NCBI GenBank assembly: GCA_047974805.1
Contig: JBKECS010000004.1
Coordinates: 1 to 64,000 of the forward strand
Direction of reading: 5' to 3'
From: JAJXUB01 sp047974805
Lineage (GTDB): Bacteria > Actinomycetota > Actinomycetes > Actinomycetales > Dermatophilaceae
Length of the DNA stretch: 64,000 nucleotides
In this document: piece after piece, positions 1 to 7,899 of the stretch
Position numbering within the stretch: the stretch's first letter is position 1
How the letters are laid out: every line of letters begins with the position of its first letter
The notes under the pieces: model-generated
What the model was told of the DNA's origin: nothing
Seen by the model: the letters and a program-made list of their open reading frames with translations, nothing else
The model's database searches: none
Program-made: the position numbers and the translations under genes

Positions 1-47
1 ACTGAGCAGCAAGACACACCCCCAGGACACCAAACCACCCCAACGCA

Positions 48-113
48 GGATGCCCTTAGGCACCTCTCACCGCCGAAGCACCCCCACCCGGGATGCCCTT
101 AGGCACCTTTCAC
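48..113. repeat. Pair of 23-bp direct repeats in the left-edge spacer
   Basis: Two near-identical copies lie at 48-70 and 91-113, 43 bp apart, differing at one base. The shared core is GGATGCCCTTAGGCACCT. Inside it TGCC-CTTA-GGCA forms a small inverted repeat. The pair lies in the 146-bp stretch beyond the stop of the FHA gene, so it may be an extragenic repeat or part of a transcript end. No gene was recognised in 1-146. Confidence 0.6.
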
Positions 114-146
114 ACGCCGCAGCGCGGAGACCCGCGCGGGCTGCGG

Positions 147-971
147 CTAAGGCGTGGTGAGGGAGGCCAGCTCGTCGGCAGCTGAGGGGCGCACGACGAT
201 TCGCGTCCACGCTCCGACGTAGATCCGGGCGTCATCATCGATCTCCCGACGCTGACCCGCGGGGATGGGCTGGGTCGGCAGGTCACCGACGGCGTCGCCG
301 AGGAAGGTGCCATTGGCTGAACCGAGATCCTCGATCCACCAACGTGTCCCGTCCGAGGTGAGCTGCGCCTGTCGCCGGGAGACGCCCGAATCCATGCCGC
401 AGTCGATGTCCGGGGTGATCCCCCGACTGACCGAAGGGCGCCCGATGAGCAGCGACGTATGCCGCAAGGCCACGATGACCGGCGCGCCGGGACTCGGGAT
501 CGGGTCCGCGCTGGTCTGGGTGGCATACCAGGCCGCGTCCACCCACACCTCGGCCACCCACGGGGTGGCTAGCGGTGCGGAAGGGTTGGCGCCGCCAGGG
601 CTGGCGGGTTCGCGCCGGGGCATGGTGCCCGTGGTGTGGTCGTAGCCGCAGGCCTCGCAGAACAGCGCTCCCGGCGGGTTGGGCGCTCCGCAGTTCGGGC
701 ACGGGATCGTCCCATCGGCGTTGCCGGGGTCGCCGACCACACCCGAACCCCCAGCGCCCACCGAGCCGGCCGAACCTCCCGCGCCACCCGAACCTCCCGT
801 ATCGGTCGGGCCGGCTTCTGCCGCTGAGGCTGCCGCGTTACCGGATCCGGCGGCCGCAGCATCCGGGGTCGCGTCGGCAGCGGCCGAGGCAGGCATGGCC
901 ACGCCGCAGATGTCGCAGTAGTCACCGGCCGAGGACTGGTGACCGTTCGGACAGGTCAACGGACCTGTCAT
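147..971 (-). CDS. FHA-domain protein with N-terminal zinc ribbons
   Basis: 274 aa, last gene of the PknG-locus operon. The N-terminus carries two Cys-rich ribbons: CPNGH followed by YCDICG (residues 7-23), and CPNCG followed by FCEACG (about residues 90-110). They are joined by an Ala/Gly-rich linker. The C-terminal half is a forkhead-associated fold with LLIGRPS, GVSRRQAQL and SANGTFLG, which are the phosphothreonine-binding loops of the family. FHA domains read Thr phosphorylation, so it is a plausible reader or substrate of the upstream kinase. The GarA-type N-terminal ETTS phosphosite is not seen; Thr residues lie at the extreme C-terminus (SLTTP). Its start overlaps the stop of the VWA gene by 4 bases, indicating translational coupling. 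Confidence 0.85.
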   Translation of the reverse strand: MTGPLTCPNGHQSSAGDYCDICGVAMPASAAADATPDAAAAGSGNAAASAAEAGPTDTGGSGGAGGSAGSVGAGGSGVVGDPGNADGTIPCPNCGAPNPPGALFCEACGYDHTTGTMPRREPASPGGANPSAPLATPWVAEVWVDAAWYATQTSADPIPSPGAPVIVALRHTSLLIGRPSVSRGITPDIDCGMDSGVSRRQAQLTSDGTRWWIEDLGSANGTFLGDAVGDLPTQPIPAGQRREIDDDARIYVGAWTRIVVRPSAADELASLTTP

Positions 972-2257
972 GCCCGCTGCACCCTGGTGGTCTTGGTCGA
1001 CGCGGTGTCCAGGGCCATCTCGTCGACCTTCTCCACCGCGCGTTTCAGGCGTACCGTGCCGGTGTCCGCGTCGTCGACATCGACGACCTTGCGCAGTTTG
1101 GCGGTGGCCTCGTCATTCCCGGTCTCGGCAGCAAGCTGGACGGCGCGTCCGAGCTTGGCGGTCGCGAGCTCCTCGTTTCCGACCGCCTTGGCCGCCAGGC
1201 CTTCCTGGATCGCCTGAGCCAGCTCAGCCTGACCGGTGTAGTGCGCGACCTGCTCATCGATCTGGGCGGTCAGCGCGGTGTCGTCGGACCACTTGGCCTT
1301 GACCAGCGCCTGGGCGACGACCTCTTCACCGATCGCCAGTTGGACTCGGGCGGCGAGCTGCTCCTGACCGACGGCCTTGGCCGGCAGGCGGATCGCCACG
1401 TGATAGTCGCGGGTCTCGTCGCTCCATGCTCCTGTCGGGTACCCGCCGGTCAGCTCATTGACCGGGGTCCGGCGCTGGGTGAGATCCTCCACGGTGGGGT
1501 TGACCTGCTTGACGAACAGCAGCTGTGCCCCCAGCGGACTCCACACCCGAAGCTGGGCATCGGCGACGCCACGCGCCATGGCCGAACGCATCATGGCCTG
1601 GAACTCGGATTGGAGCTGATCCGGGGAGGGGATGATGTCGATCGACCCGAGCAGGGCCTGCGCGATGGGCCGGATCTGGTTGACGTCCCAATCCACCCCG
1701 ACGCCGCGGCAATCGCATTGGAAATACCCGCTGGCGCCGGCAATGGCTGTGTCCAGGGCCCCGGGCGCGTCGTTGTTCTCCCCGTCGGTGAGCAGGATTG
1801 CGTGACGTTGAGTCACCGCGGGCACAGATCTGAACAGCTGAACGGCCAGCTCGAGCCACGTGCTGATCACCGTGCCGCCGCCGGAGCTTAGTCGGGAGAT
1901 CGCGTGGGCAGCCTCTTGGCGGGTGCGCGGGGTCATCTCCACCATCCCGGGTCCGGAGGTGACCGCCGGATAGGCCAAAAAGGCGGCACCGTTGCCGGAC
2001 ACAACGGCGAAATAGGTCCCGTCGAGGATCTCCGCCAGGGCGGCCGTCGCCGCCTGTTTGGCGGCCTCGATGGCCTCACCCTGCATCGACCCGGAGGTGT
2101 CGATGATGATGAGTTCGCCCGCCACTCCCCCGGAACCGCCGGCACCGGCAGCGCCAGCATCGGTGCAGGTGATCGACACAATGGCGTGGACGTCTGTGCC
2201 ACCGGTGGGGAGGAACTCGTTCTGATAGGCCTCGGCCGTGAACTGCGCCATGGTCAT
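968..2257 (-). CDS. von Willebrand factor type A (VWA) domain protein
   Basis: 429 aa. The VWA domain begins near residue 45 and holds a complete metal-ion adhesion (MIDAS) site: DTSGS at residues 53-57, a downstream Thr in a GGGTVIS segment, and LLTDGENND. No signal peptide is visible, so it is probably cytoplasmic. The C-terminal third is helical (LAQAIQEGLAAKAVG and neighbours), perhaps a protein-binding tail. VWA proteins of this type often work with AAA+ ATPases or in TelA/Ter-like modules, and both a CbbX-type ATPase and TelA are encoded in the same operon. It overlaps the PP2C gene upstream and the FHA gene downstream by 4 bases each. The client is unknown. Confidence 0.85.
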   Translation of the reverse strand: MTMAQFTAEAYQNEFLPTGGTDVHAIVSITCTDAGAAGAGGSGGVAGELIIIDTSGSMQGEAIEAAKQAATAALAEILDGTYFAVVSGNGAAFLAYPAVTSGPGMVEMTPRTRQEAAHAISRLSSGGGTVISTWLELAVQLFRSVPAVTQRHAILLTDGENNDAPGALDTAIAGASGYFQCDCRGVGVDWDVNQIRPIAQALLGSIDIIPSPDQLQSEFQAMMRSAMARGVADAQLRVWSPLGAQLLFVKQVNPTVEDLTQRRTPVNELTGGYPTGAWSDETRDYHVAIRLPAKAVGQEQLAARVQLAIGEEVVAQALVKAKWSDDTALTAQIDEQVAHYTGQAELAQAIQEGLAAKAVGNEELATAKLGRAVQLAAETGNDEATAKLRKVVDVDDADTGTVRLKRAVEKVDEMALDTASTKTTRVQRA

Positions 2258-3414
2258 ACCCTCTCACTGGATTCGCCGCTGCGGGTCCCCACTCGGGCCA
2301 GTGCCACCGTAATGTTGTCGCGCCCGCCCTGGCTGTTGGCCCACTCCACCAACGCACCGGCTACGGCGAGCGGATCGTCCGCAGCTCCGTCGTCCGCAGC
2401 CATCCCATCCGCGGCAGCGTCGAGCTGGGCACGCAACTGGTCAGGGGTCGAGGCGTAGTTCCACAACCCGTCCGAGCACACCAGCACCCAACCCGTTGAG
2501 GCGAGGGATGAGGACGCCACCCGGGGGGTGGTGTCGGGGCTGTCCAAGCCCAGCCATTTGGTGATGGCGTGTGCCTGCGCCGAGTTCTCGGCGCTCGCAC
2601 GATCGGTTCCGGCGTCGATGAGTGACTGGGCCACCGAGTCATCGCCGAGCAACACCTGGCCAGGTTCCCCATCCGGCAGCAGATAGACCCGACTGTCCCC
2701 GATGACGCCAGCCCAGAGCGTGCCGTCCTGGATCACGGCCATGGCGAGCGTGCACGAGGCGGGATGCTCCGAAGACGGGTCCGTATGCGCGATCACCGCC
2801 GTATTCGCCGCGGCCGCAGCGGCGGCCAGGGTGTGCCTGGCGATGGCATCCGCCGCGTCCGGGCCACCGACACCATGCGGCGGAGGCGGCTGCAGGACCT
2901 GCAACGCGGCCGCCGCGGCGGCCGCCGCGGCGACATCGGAGTCCTCAGCCGTGGTCACCCCGTCGCAGACTACGAGCACTGCCCGGGTGGATGGCTGCGA
3001 TTGCGCCCAGGTCGCCAGCGCGTCCTCGTTCCGAGAATGCACCAGGCCCCGGTCACAGACGCCGGCGACCCAGGCCGCAGGGGACTGCTCGATGTGATCA
3101 CGCAGCGGCCGCGCCTTGGTTCCGCAGACGGTGCAGTAGTCGTCCTGGCCGACTACGCCACCACACTGGGCACACCGGCGCTCCGGGGCCGTCTCGGCGA
3201 TGTCCGTGAGCAGCGGGCGGGTGGGGCGGCTGATCGGAGAGGGTTCATCCAGCACATCGGGCGCCTCGGGTGGCGCCACGGGGGACGGTGCACCGGCCGA
3301 TTCGGCGCCGACCGGTGTCCAGGCCGGTTCGCCGGTAGGAGGCGCCGGGGAACCACAGGCCTCGCAAAAGGCAGCCTCCGCTGTCAACGCTTCCCCGCAC
3401 CGCGGGCATCTCAT
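2254..3414 (-). CDS. PP2C-family Ser/Thr protein phosphatase with zinc ribbons
   Basis: 386 aa from the ATG at 3414, which overlaps the PknG stop by 4 bases (3411-3414). The open frame extends upstream, but that part is a shadow of pknG. Residues 1-100 carry two Cys pairs: CPRCG then FCEACG at the start, and CAQCG then YCTVCG near residue 85. The rest is a PP2C phosphatase with the metal and catalytic motifs RNEDA, VCDGV, GDSRVY, SDGLW and GRDNITV. The family hydrolyses phosphoserine and phosphothreonine with two Mn/Mg ions. Lying directly after the kinase, it is the likely opposing phosphatase. No membrane segment is visible, so it should be soluble. Confidence 0.92.
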   Translation of the reverse strand: MRCPRCGEALTAEAAFCEACGSPAPPTGEPAWTPVGAESAGAPSPVAPPEAPDVLDEPSPISRPTRPLLTDIAETAPERRCAQCGGVVGQDDYCTVCGTKARPLRDHIEQSPAAWVAGVCDRGLVHSRNEDALATWAQSQPSTRAVLVVCDGVTTAEDSDVAAAAAAAAALQVLQPPPPHGVGGPDAADAIARHTLAAAAAAANTAVIAHTDPSSEHPASCTLAMAVIQDGTLWAGVIGDSRVYLLPDGEPGQVLLGDDSVAQSLIDAGTDRASAENSAQAHAITKWLGLDSPDTTPRVASSSLASTGWVLVCSDGLWNYASTPDQLRAQLDAAADGMAADDGAADDPLAVAGALVEWANSQGGRDNITVALARVGTRSGESSERV

Positions 3415-5759
3415 GTCGTGCTCCACGGACGGACGGCATTCGCCTGATCGACCAGTGCATGGCGCTGCGAGGCGTCGGTGGCCTCGCGGGCAAGCACCCG
3501 ATAGCTGTTTTCCAAGGCGGCCCGCAGCTCCCGTGGCCGCGCCGGAAACGGGCCGACGGTTTGAGGGCTGAGATCGTCGTCCCCGACCACGGCCAGGGCC
3601 CGCTGAAGCACCTCGGCGTTGAAGTTCTCCCGCTCGGTGGCGTCCAAACGGATCCCGTCCATGGCGGCATACGCCTGGCCGAGGGCGGCCAAGTTCGTTC
3701 CGGCGGTCTCCAGCAGCGCCCGAGCGCGAAGTCGTCGAGCCTCGCCATATCCGCGGCTGGAGGTCGGCACCTGCTCCCAGGCGCGCACGGCCTGGTCGGT
3801 GTCCCCGGCCGCCATGCGCAGGCGGGCGATGCCGAACGCCGCCGGCGCGAGGTATGCCGCGTCGGTCTGCGCGCACGTGCGGTACAGACCCTCGGCGACC
3901 CCCGGAGCACCCCCGGATTCGCAGGCAACGGCTAGGGCCAGCTTCGGGGCGAGTTCACCGGGGATCTGGTGGTAGACCGAGTTGAACGAGGCCATCGCCT
4001 CATCCCAGTCCTGCTGCGCAAGGGCGGCCACCCCGGTAACCCACAGCGCCCGCCAATCCCAGGGGTCGCTGGACAGCATCTTCCTCGCCTGCGGTGCCAC
4101 CCCCTCGGGGCGCCCGGCCCGTAGCCGCTCGACGCATCGGGCCAGACGGACCTCGGCGGACTCCACCGGAGCCTTCTCCAGCTCCTTGAGCCGATCCTCG
4201 GGGTCTGACGGCGGCAGCGAAGCAACGAAATCGAACCCGGGATCCGTGTGGTCCGGACGGAGACCGGGCAGCGCGTCCCAGGTCAGCGCGCTGGTCGCGA
4301 CGGCAGGCGTGAAGAAGTGCGGCGAGGCAGCGGACGTCAGCGTCGCATCGCTGGTCCGGGCCGCGACCACCTCACGCAGGACCCCAAGACACTGAGCCCG
4401 CAGTTCCTCGGCGGAGGCGAACCGGTCGTTCGGGTCGGCCGCACACGCCTTGGCCACCAGCCAATACAAGGAGTCGTACCGCTGGAACAGGGGGGTGCTG
4501 GCTGGGTCGGGAAGAGAGTCGACATACGTTCCTTGGTAGCCACGGAACTCCATACACAGCACGACGAGGGTTCGTCCGATTGTGTAGATGTCCGAGGCGA
4601 TCGACGGGCCCGCGGTGGCCACCTCCGGGGCCTGGTACCCCACGGTGCCGTAGATGGCCGAGTCCTCGTCATCGATCCGGCGCACCCCACCGAGGTCGAT
4701 GAGCTTGACGCTGTCGGTCACCTGGATGAGGTTGTCCGGCTTGAAGTCGCAGTACACCAGGCCCAAGTCATGTAGGTACTGGAATGCCGGCAGGATCTCG
4801 ATGATGTATGCCAGCGCCTGGTCGACCGGCAACGGATCGTAGGTGCCCCCGTTGGCGGCTAGGCGCTGCTTGAGGACATGTTTGAGCGAGACGCCGCCGA
4901 CGTACTCCATGACGATGTAGCCGGCATCGTTGTGCGTGACGAAGTTGTAGATCTCGACGATCAGGGGGTGCTCGACCTGGGCGAGGAAGCGCTGTTCGGT
5001 GATCGCCACGGCCAGCGCGTCCGGGTCGCCGGAGTTCAGCAACCCCTTGAGCACAACCCAACGATCGGAGACGTTGCGGTCCCGAGCCGCATAGATCCAG
5101 CCGAGCCCGCCGTGGGCCAAGGCGCCGACGACGAGGTATTGGCCGGCGACGAGTTCGCCCGCCGCCAGTTTGGCGGTGAAGCTGTAGGGCGTGCCGCAGT
5201 TCGCGCAGAACCCCTCCGGACGACCCGGCCGGTCGCCGGTGGCGCGCCCGACCGGCTTGCCGCACTTGGCACAGAACCGACGATCCTGCGGCACCTGCGG
5301 GTTGGTCATCACCGCCTGCGCCGGATCGATCTGCGGGGCAGGCGGCACGGTGGTCAGTCCAGCACCGAGCCGGGCAGCCCTGATCCGACTCGATCCGACC
5401 CTGCGGGTCACGCCGGAACCGGCCGAGACGCGGGCTGAGCCGATCGGTGCCGAGGCGATCCGGGCCGAGGACGACTCGCCCGGATGCCCGGGGCTGACCG
5501 GCCCAGGTTCGCTCTCGGGCGCCTCGATGGTGACACCGGCGGGGGCACCGCACACGTCGCAGTACCCGTCCACGATCGTACCGGAGCACCCGGTTTGGGC
5601 GCATCGGTCCCCGGTGGTTCCGGCGCCAGCGGCAGTCCCCGCTGCGGTCCCTGACATTCCCGACTGGCCGGCGGCCGATCCGTCGACTGCCGGCGCACCG
5701 CATACGTCGCAGTACCCGTCGACAATCGTCCCGGAACATCCGGGTTGAGTGCAGGTCAT
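3411..5759 (-). CDS. pknG: PknG-type serine/threonine protein kinase
   Basis: 782 aa, close to mycobacterial PknG (about 750). In order: two copies of a CSGTIVDGYCDVCGAPA zinc ribbon (residues 8-24 and 58-74); a low-complexity linker; a rubredoxin-like knuckle with Cys 163, 166, 185 and 188; a kinase domain; and a C-terminal TPR-like helical region from about 480. Kinase landmarks are VVLKGL (Lys 238), YIVMEYVGG, YCDFKPDN (catalytic Asp 338) and LIDLGG at the metal-binding site. The HRD Arg is replaced, as in the PknG family. PknG is a soluble kinase that controls 2-oxoglutarate metabolism through GarA/OdhI in mycobacteria and corynebacteria. Its GlnH and GlnX partners are encoded just upstream. 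The duplicated N-terminal ribbon appears to be an addition. Confidence 0.93.
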   Translation of the reverse strand: MTCTQPGCSGTIVDGYCDVCGAPAVDGSAAGQSGMSGTAAGTAAGAGTTGDRCAQTGCSGTIVDGYCDVCGAPAGVTIEAPESEPGPVSPGHPGESSSARIASAPIGSARVSAGSGVTRRVGSSRIRAARLGAGLTTVPPAPQIDPAQAVMTNPQVPQDRRFCAKCGKPVGRATGDRPGRPEGFCANCGTPYSFTAKLAAGELVAGQYLVVGALAHGGLGWIYAARDRNVSDRWVVLKGLLNSGDPDALAVAITEQRFLAQVEHPLIVEIYNFVTHNDAGYIVMEYVGGVSLKHVLKQRLAANGGTYDPLPVDQALAYIIEILPAFQYLHDLGLVYCDFKPDNLIQVTDSVKLIDLGGVRRIDDEDSAIYGTVGYQAPEVATAGPSIASDIYTIGRTLVVLCMEFRGYQGTYVDSLPDPASTPLFQRYDSLYWLVAKACAADPNDRFASAEELRAQCLGVLREVVAARTSDATLTSAASPHFFTPAVATSALTWDALPGLRPDHTDPGFDFVASLPPSDPEDRLKELEKAPVESAEVRLARCVERLRAGRPEGVAPQARKMLSSDPWDWRALWVTGVAALAQQDWDEAMASFNSVYHQIPGELAPKLALAVACESGGAPGVAEGLYRTCAQTDAAYLAPAAFGIARLRMAAGDTDQAVRAWEQVPTSSRGYGEARRLRARALLETAGTNLAALGQAYAAMDGIRLDATERENFNAEVLQRALAVVGDDDLSPQTVGPFPARPRELRAALENSYRVLAREATDASQRHALVDQANAVRPWSTT

Positions 5760-6931
5760 GACAGCTCCTCACGCGGTGGGCGGGCGCCCCGGGCAGGTGC
5801 GAGGAAGTCCACCCAGGCGGCGTAGACCGCGACAAGGTGGCCGGCAACCTCCACCGGGGCCGGACGTCGCTCGAGCACCTCCTGCGCCCTGACCAGGGCC
5901 GATCGAGCATCCGCGTGATCGGCCACCCCGAGCGCCGCCGCCTTGACCGCATACGCTGCCAGTCGGTCCACCAGCTCGGTTCGTCGATCCACCGCCGCCC
6001 GGTAGCGCTGTTCGACCACGTCGAGGGCTTGGCCGACCCGGACCAGCCGATCGGCGTATGCCGCCAGCGCCGCCTCCTGCGACGGCGGCTCGCCCAGCGA
6101 GGTCACGTCCGGGACGGCAAGCAGCGGTGCCGGGGTGACCAAGGCGGTGGCTTCGTCAGCGATGGCCCGCACCGCTTCGGCCCGGGCCTCCAGCGCGGCA
6201 TACCGTTCTACTGCGCGGGAGCGCAGCTCGGCGACATCCCGGCGCTTGGCGCTGCCGACGATGAGGTCCCGTTCGGTGACCGTCGCATCCGCCTCCAGGG
6301 GCGCGAGCAGCCCACCGACGTCGGCGCCTCGCTCCGCCCTAGCGGTCACTTCCTCCAACCGACGGGTCAGGGCGTCGAGGCGGGCCTGGGCCGCCGGACG
6401 ACTCCCCGAGGACTCCAGGGCGACCTGGTCACGGATGCGTTCGAGCTGAGCACGAAGCGAACGGATCCGCCGGACCGACTCCTCCGCTGCGGCGGCCAGC
6501 CCCAGGGAGGCTCGCAGCGCCGAGGCCAGCGCATCGGACAGCTTGCAGGCTTCCGGCAGTGAGACCGATACTGCGCTGGCCGTGCTGGGGGCATCCCCCG
6601 CGGTGGGCGTTTCGAGCCGTCCCCAGATGAGGGTGGACAGCCGTTCCCGGTCGGCCACGGACACCCGGCCACCGGCGAAGACCTGGATCAATTGGGCGTA
6701 CCGGTCCGACACGGACTTCCATAGGGCCATGGACAAGACCACGTCGTCGGCGACCTGCTCGGTCCGGGCGGACTGTGTCGCTGCCTGGTCGATCTCGTCC
6801 AGTTCACTCCGCCGGGCAGCCACCCAGGATTCCAGCTGGGTCAGGTAGGTGATTACCTCGGCCGGGTCCAACGCCTCACCGAGCCGGCCGGGCGGGGCTG
6901 GCGCCGCCGCAGCGCCCAAGGTCACGCTCAC
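5756..6931 (-). CDS. Coiled-coil protein of unknown function between GlnH and PknG
   Basis: 391 aa from a GTG start at 6931 that overlaps the glnH stop (GTGA, 6928-6931); the upstream extension of the frame is a shadow of glnH. The protein is almost entirely helical, rich in Ala, Arg, Glu and Leu, with long heptad-like stretches at residues 15-60, 130-220 and 270-360. It has no Cys motif, membrane segment, signal peptide or nucleotide-binding motif that I can see. The 4-base overlaps on both sides tie its translation to GlnH and PknG. It is not part of the known glnX-glnH-pknG operon of corynebacteria. An adaptor or scaffold role between receptor and kinase is inferred from position only. Confidence 0.8.
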   Translation of the reverse strand: MSVTLGAAAAPAPPGRLGEALDPAEVITYLTQLESWVAARRSELDEIDQAATQSARTEQVADDVVLSMALWKSVSDRYAQLIQVFAGGRVSVADRERLSTLIWGRLETPTAGDAPSTASAVSVSLPEACKLSDALASALRASLGLAAAAEESVRRIRSLRAQLERIRDQVALESSGSRPAAQARLDALTRRLEEVTARAERGADVGGLLAPLEADATVTERDLIVGSAKRRDVAELRSRAVERYAALEARAEAVRAIADEATALVTPAPLLAVPDVTSLGEPPSQEAALAAYADRLVRVGQALDVVEQRYRAAVDRRTELVDRLAAYAVKAAALGVADHADARSALVRAQEVLERRPAPVEVAGHLVAVYAAWVDFLAPARGARPPREELS

Positions 6932-7899
6932 GGGGCCCGCCCGTAGACGGGCGTCGGCTGGCCGGGGCTCTTGCCCAACGTGGGCGCCAGCCACGTGGCG
7001 TAGCTTTCGGCCCAGGACCCGTCGGCGCGCATGGTCTCCAACACGGCGTTGACGAACCGGACGAGGTCGATCTGGTCCTTGGCCACGCCCACACCGTAGG
7101 GCTCGTTGGTGACCGGGGCACCGGCAAGCACGACCGCATACGGATCCTGCGCTGCCAGCCCGGCGAGGACAGTGTCGTCCCCGGTGATCGCCTCGGCCCG
7201 GCCTTCCTGCAGGGCCACGAGGCAGCCGGTATGCGTCGAGGCCGGCACGATGCTCGCCGTGGGGGCGAGACGCACGAGGTTGGCCAGGCTCGAGGTGCCC
7301 AGAGGTGCGCACACGGTGGCGGTGCCGATGGAGTCGAAGCTTGTGATGGGCGATCCCTTGCGGACGAGGAGCTTCTGTCCGGAGTGGTAGTACTCGGCAG
7401 AGAAGGCGATCTTCTCCCACCGGTCACAGGTGATCGTCATGTTCCGCACGACGATGTCGACCTCATGTTCCTGCAACACCGGTATGCGGTCGGCGGCGGT
7501 GATGACCCGCAGCTCCACCTTGGCTTTGGGCCCAAGGATGGCCTCGGCGATCTGGTGCACCAGGTCAATGTCGAACCCCTCGATCGCACCGGTGAGGGGG
7601 TTGCGAGAACCGAGGAGGTAGGTGTCTGCGGAGACCCCGGCGATAAGTCGACCCCGCTGGCGGATCTTCGCCATGGTCGACCCGCTCGGGAGGGACGCCG
7701 CGGCGGGCAAAGGACCGGAGGGGGCGTAGCTGGCGGTCGGTTTGGCGCAGGTCTGGGCCGGCGCCGCGGTGGGGATGTCCACGCTCGGGGTGGTGATCGT
7801 GGGGACCTCGGTGGCGCCGGTGCCGGCGCAGGCGGCCAACAGCGCTCCGGCGACGGCGATCAGGGTGGCCCGCACGGCGGCCGAGCGGTGGGCGTTCAT
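6928..7899 (-). CDS. glnH: GlnH-type amino acid-binding lipoprotein
   Basis: 323 aa. A lipoprotein signal peptide ends at Cys 24 (ALLAAC), so it is probably anchored outside the membrane. The mature part is a periplasmic-binding-protein type 2 fold of the polar amino acid family: AKIRQRGRLIAGVS, GFDIDLVHQIAEAILG, VDIVVRNMTITCDR, then a C-terminal lobe. In mycobacteria and corynebacteria GlnH binds aspartate or glutamate and signals through GlnX to PknG rather than feeding a permease. No ABC permease or ATPase gene accompanies it here, and glnX lies directly upstream with a 4-base overlap, which supports a sensor role. The ligand cannot be read from sequence. Confidence 0.9.
   Translation of the reverse strand: MNAHRSAAVRATLIAVAGALLAACAGTGATEVPTITTPSVDIPTAAPAQTCAKPTASYAPSGPLPAAASLPSGSTMAKIRQRGRLIAGVSADTYLLGSRNPLTGAIEGFDIDLVHQIAEAILGPKAKVELRVITAADRIPVLQEHEVDIVVRNMTITCDRWEKIAFSAEYYHSGQKLLVRKGSPITSFDSIGTATVCAPLGTSSLANLVRLAPTASIVPASTHTGCLVALQEGRAEAITGDDTVLAGLAAQDPYAVVLAGAPVTNEPYGVGVAKDQIDLVRFVNAVLETMRADGSWAESYATWLAPTLGKSPGQPTPVYGRAP

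Noticed and set aside
147..971. FHA protein as a GarA/OdhI orthologue
   Set aside because: The ETTS phosphosite and short GarA length are missing and zinc ribbons are present, so only the domain, not orthology, is supported.
575..1891. Long open frame on the plus strand across the FHA and VWA genes
   Set aside because: Arg/Pro/Gly-rich shadow with no family motif, opposite to two clear domain proteins. Such shadows are frequent on the strand opposite high-GC genes throughout the window.
3415..3876. Upstream extension of the PP2C reading frame
   Set aside because: It lies wholly inside pknG, has no PP2C sequence, and the ATG at 3414 overlaps the pknG stop in the same way as the other junctions.
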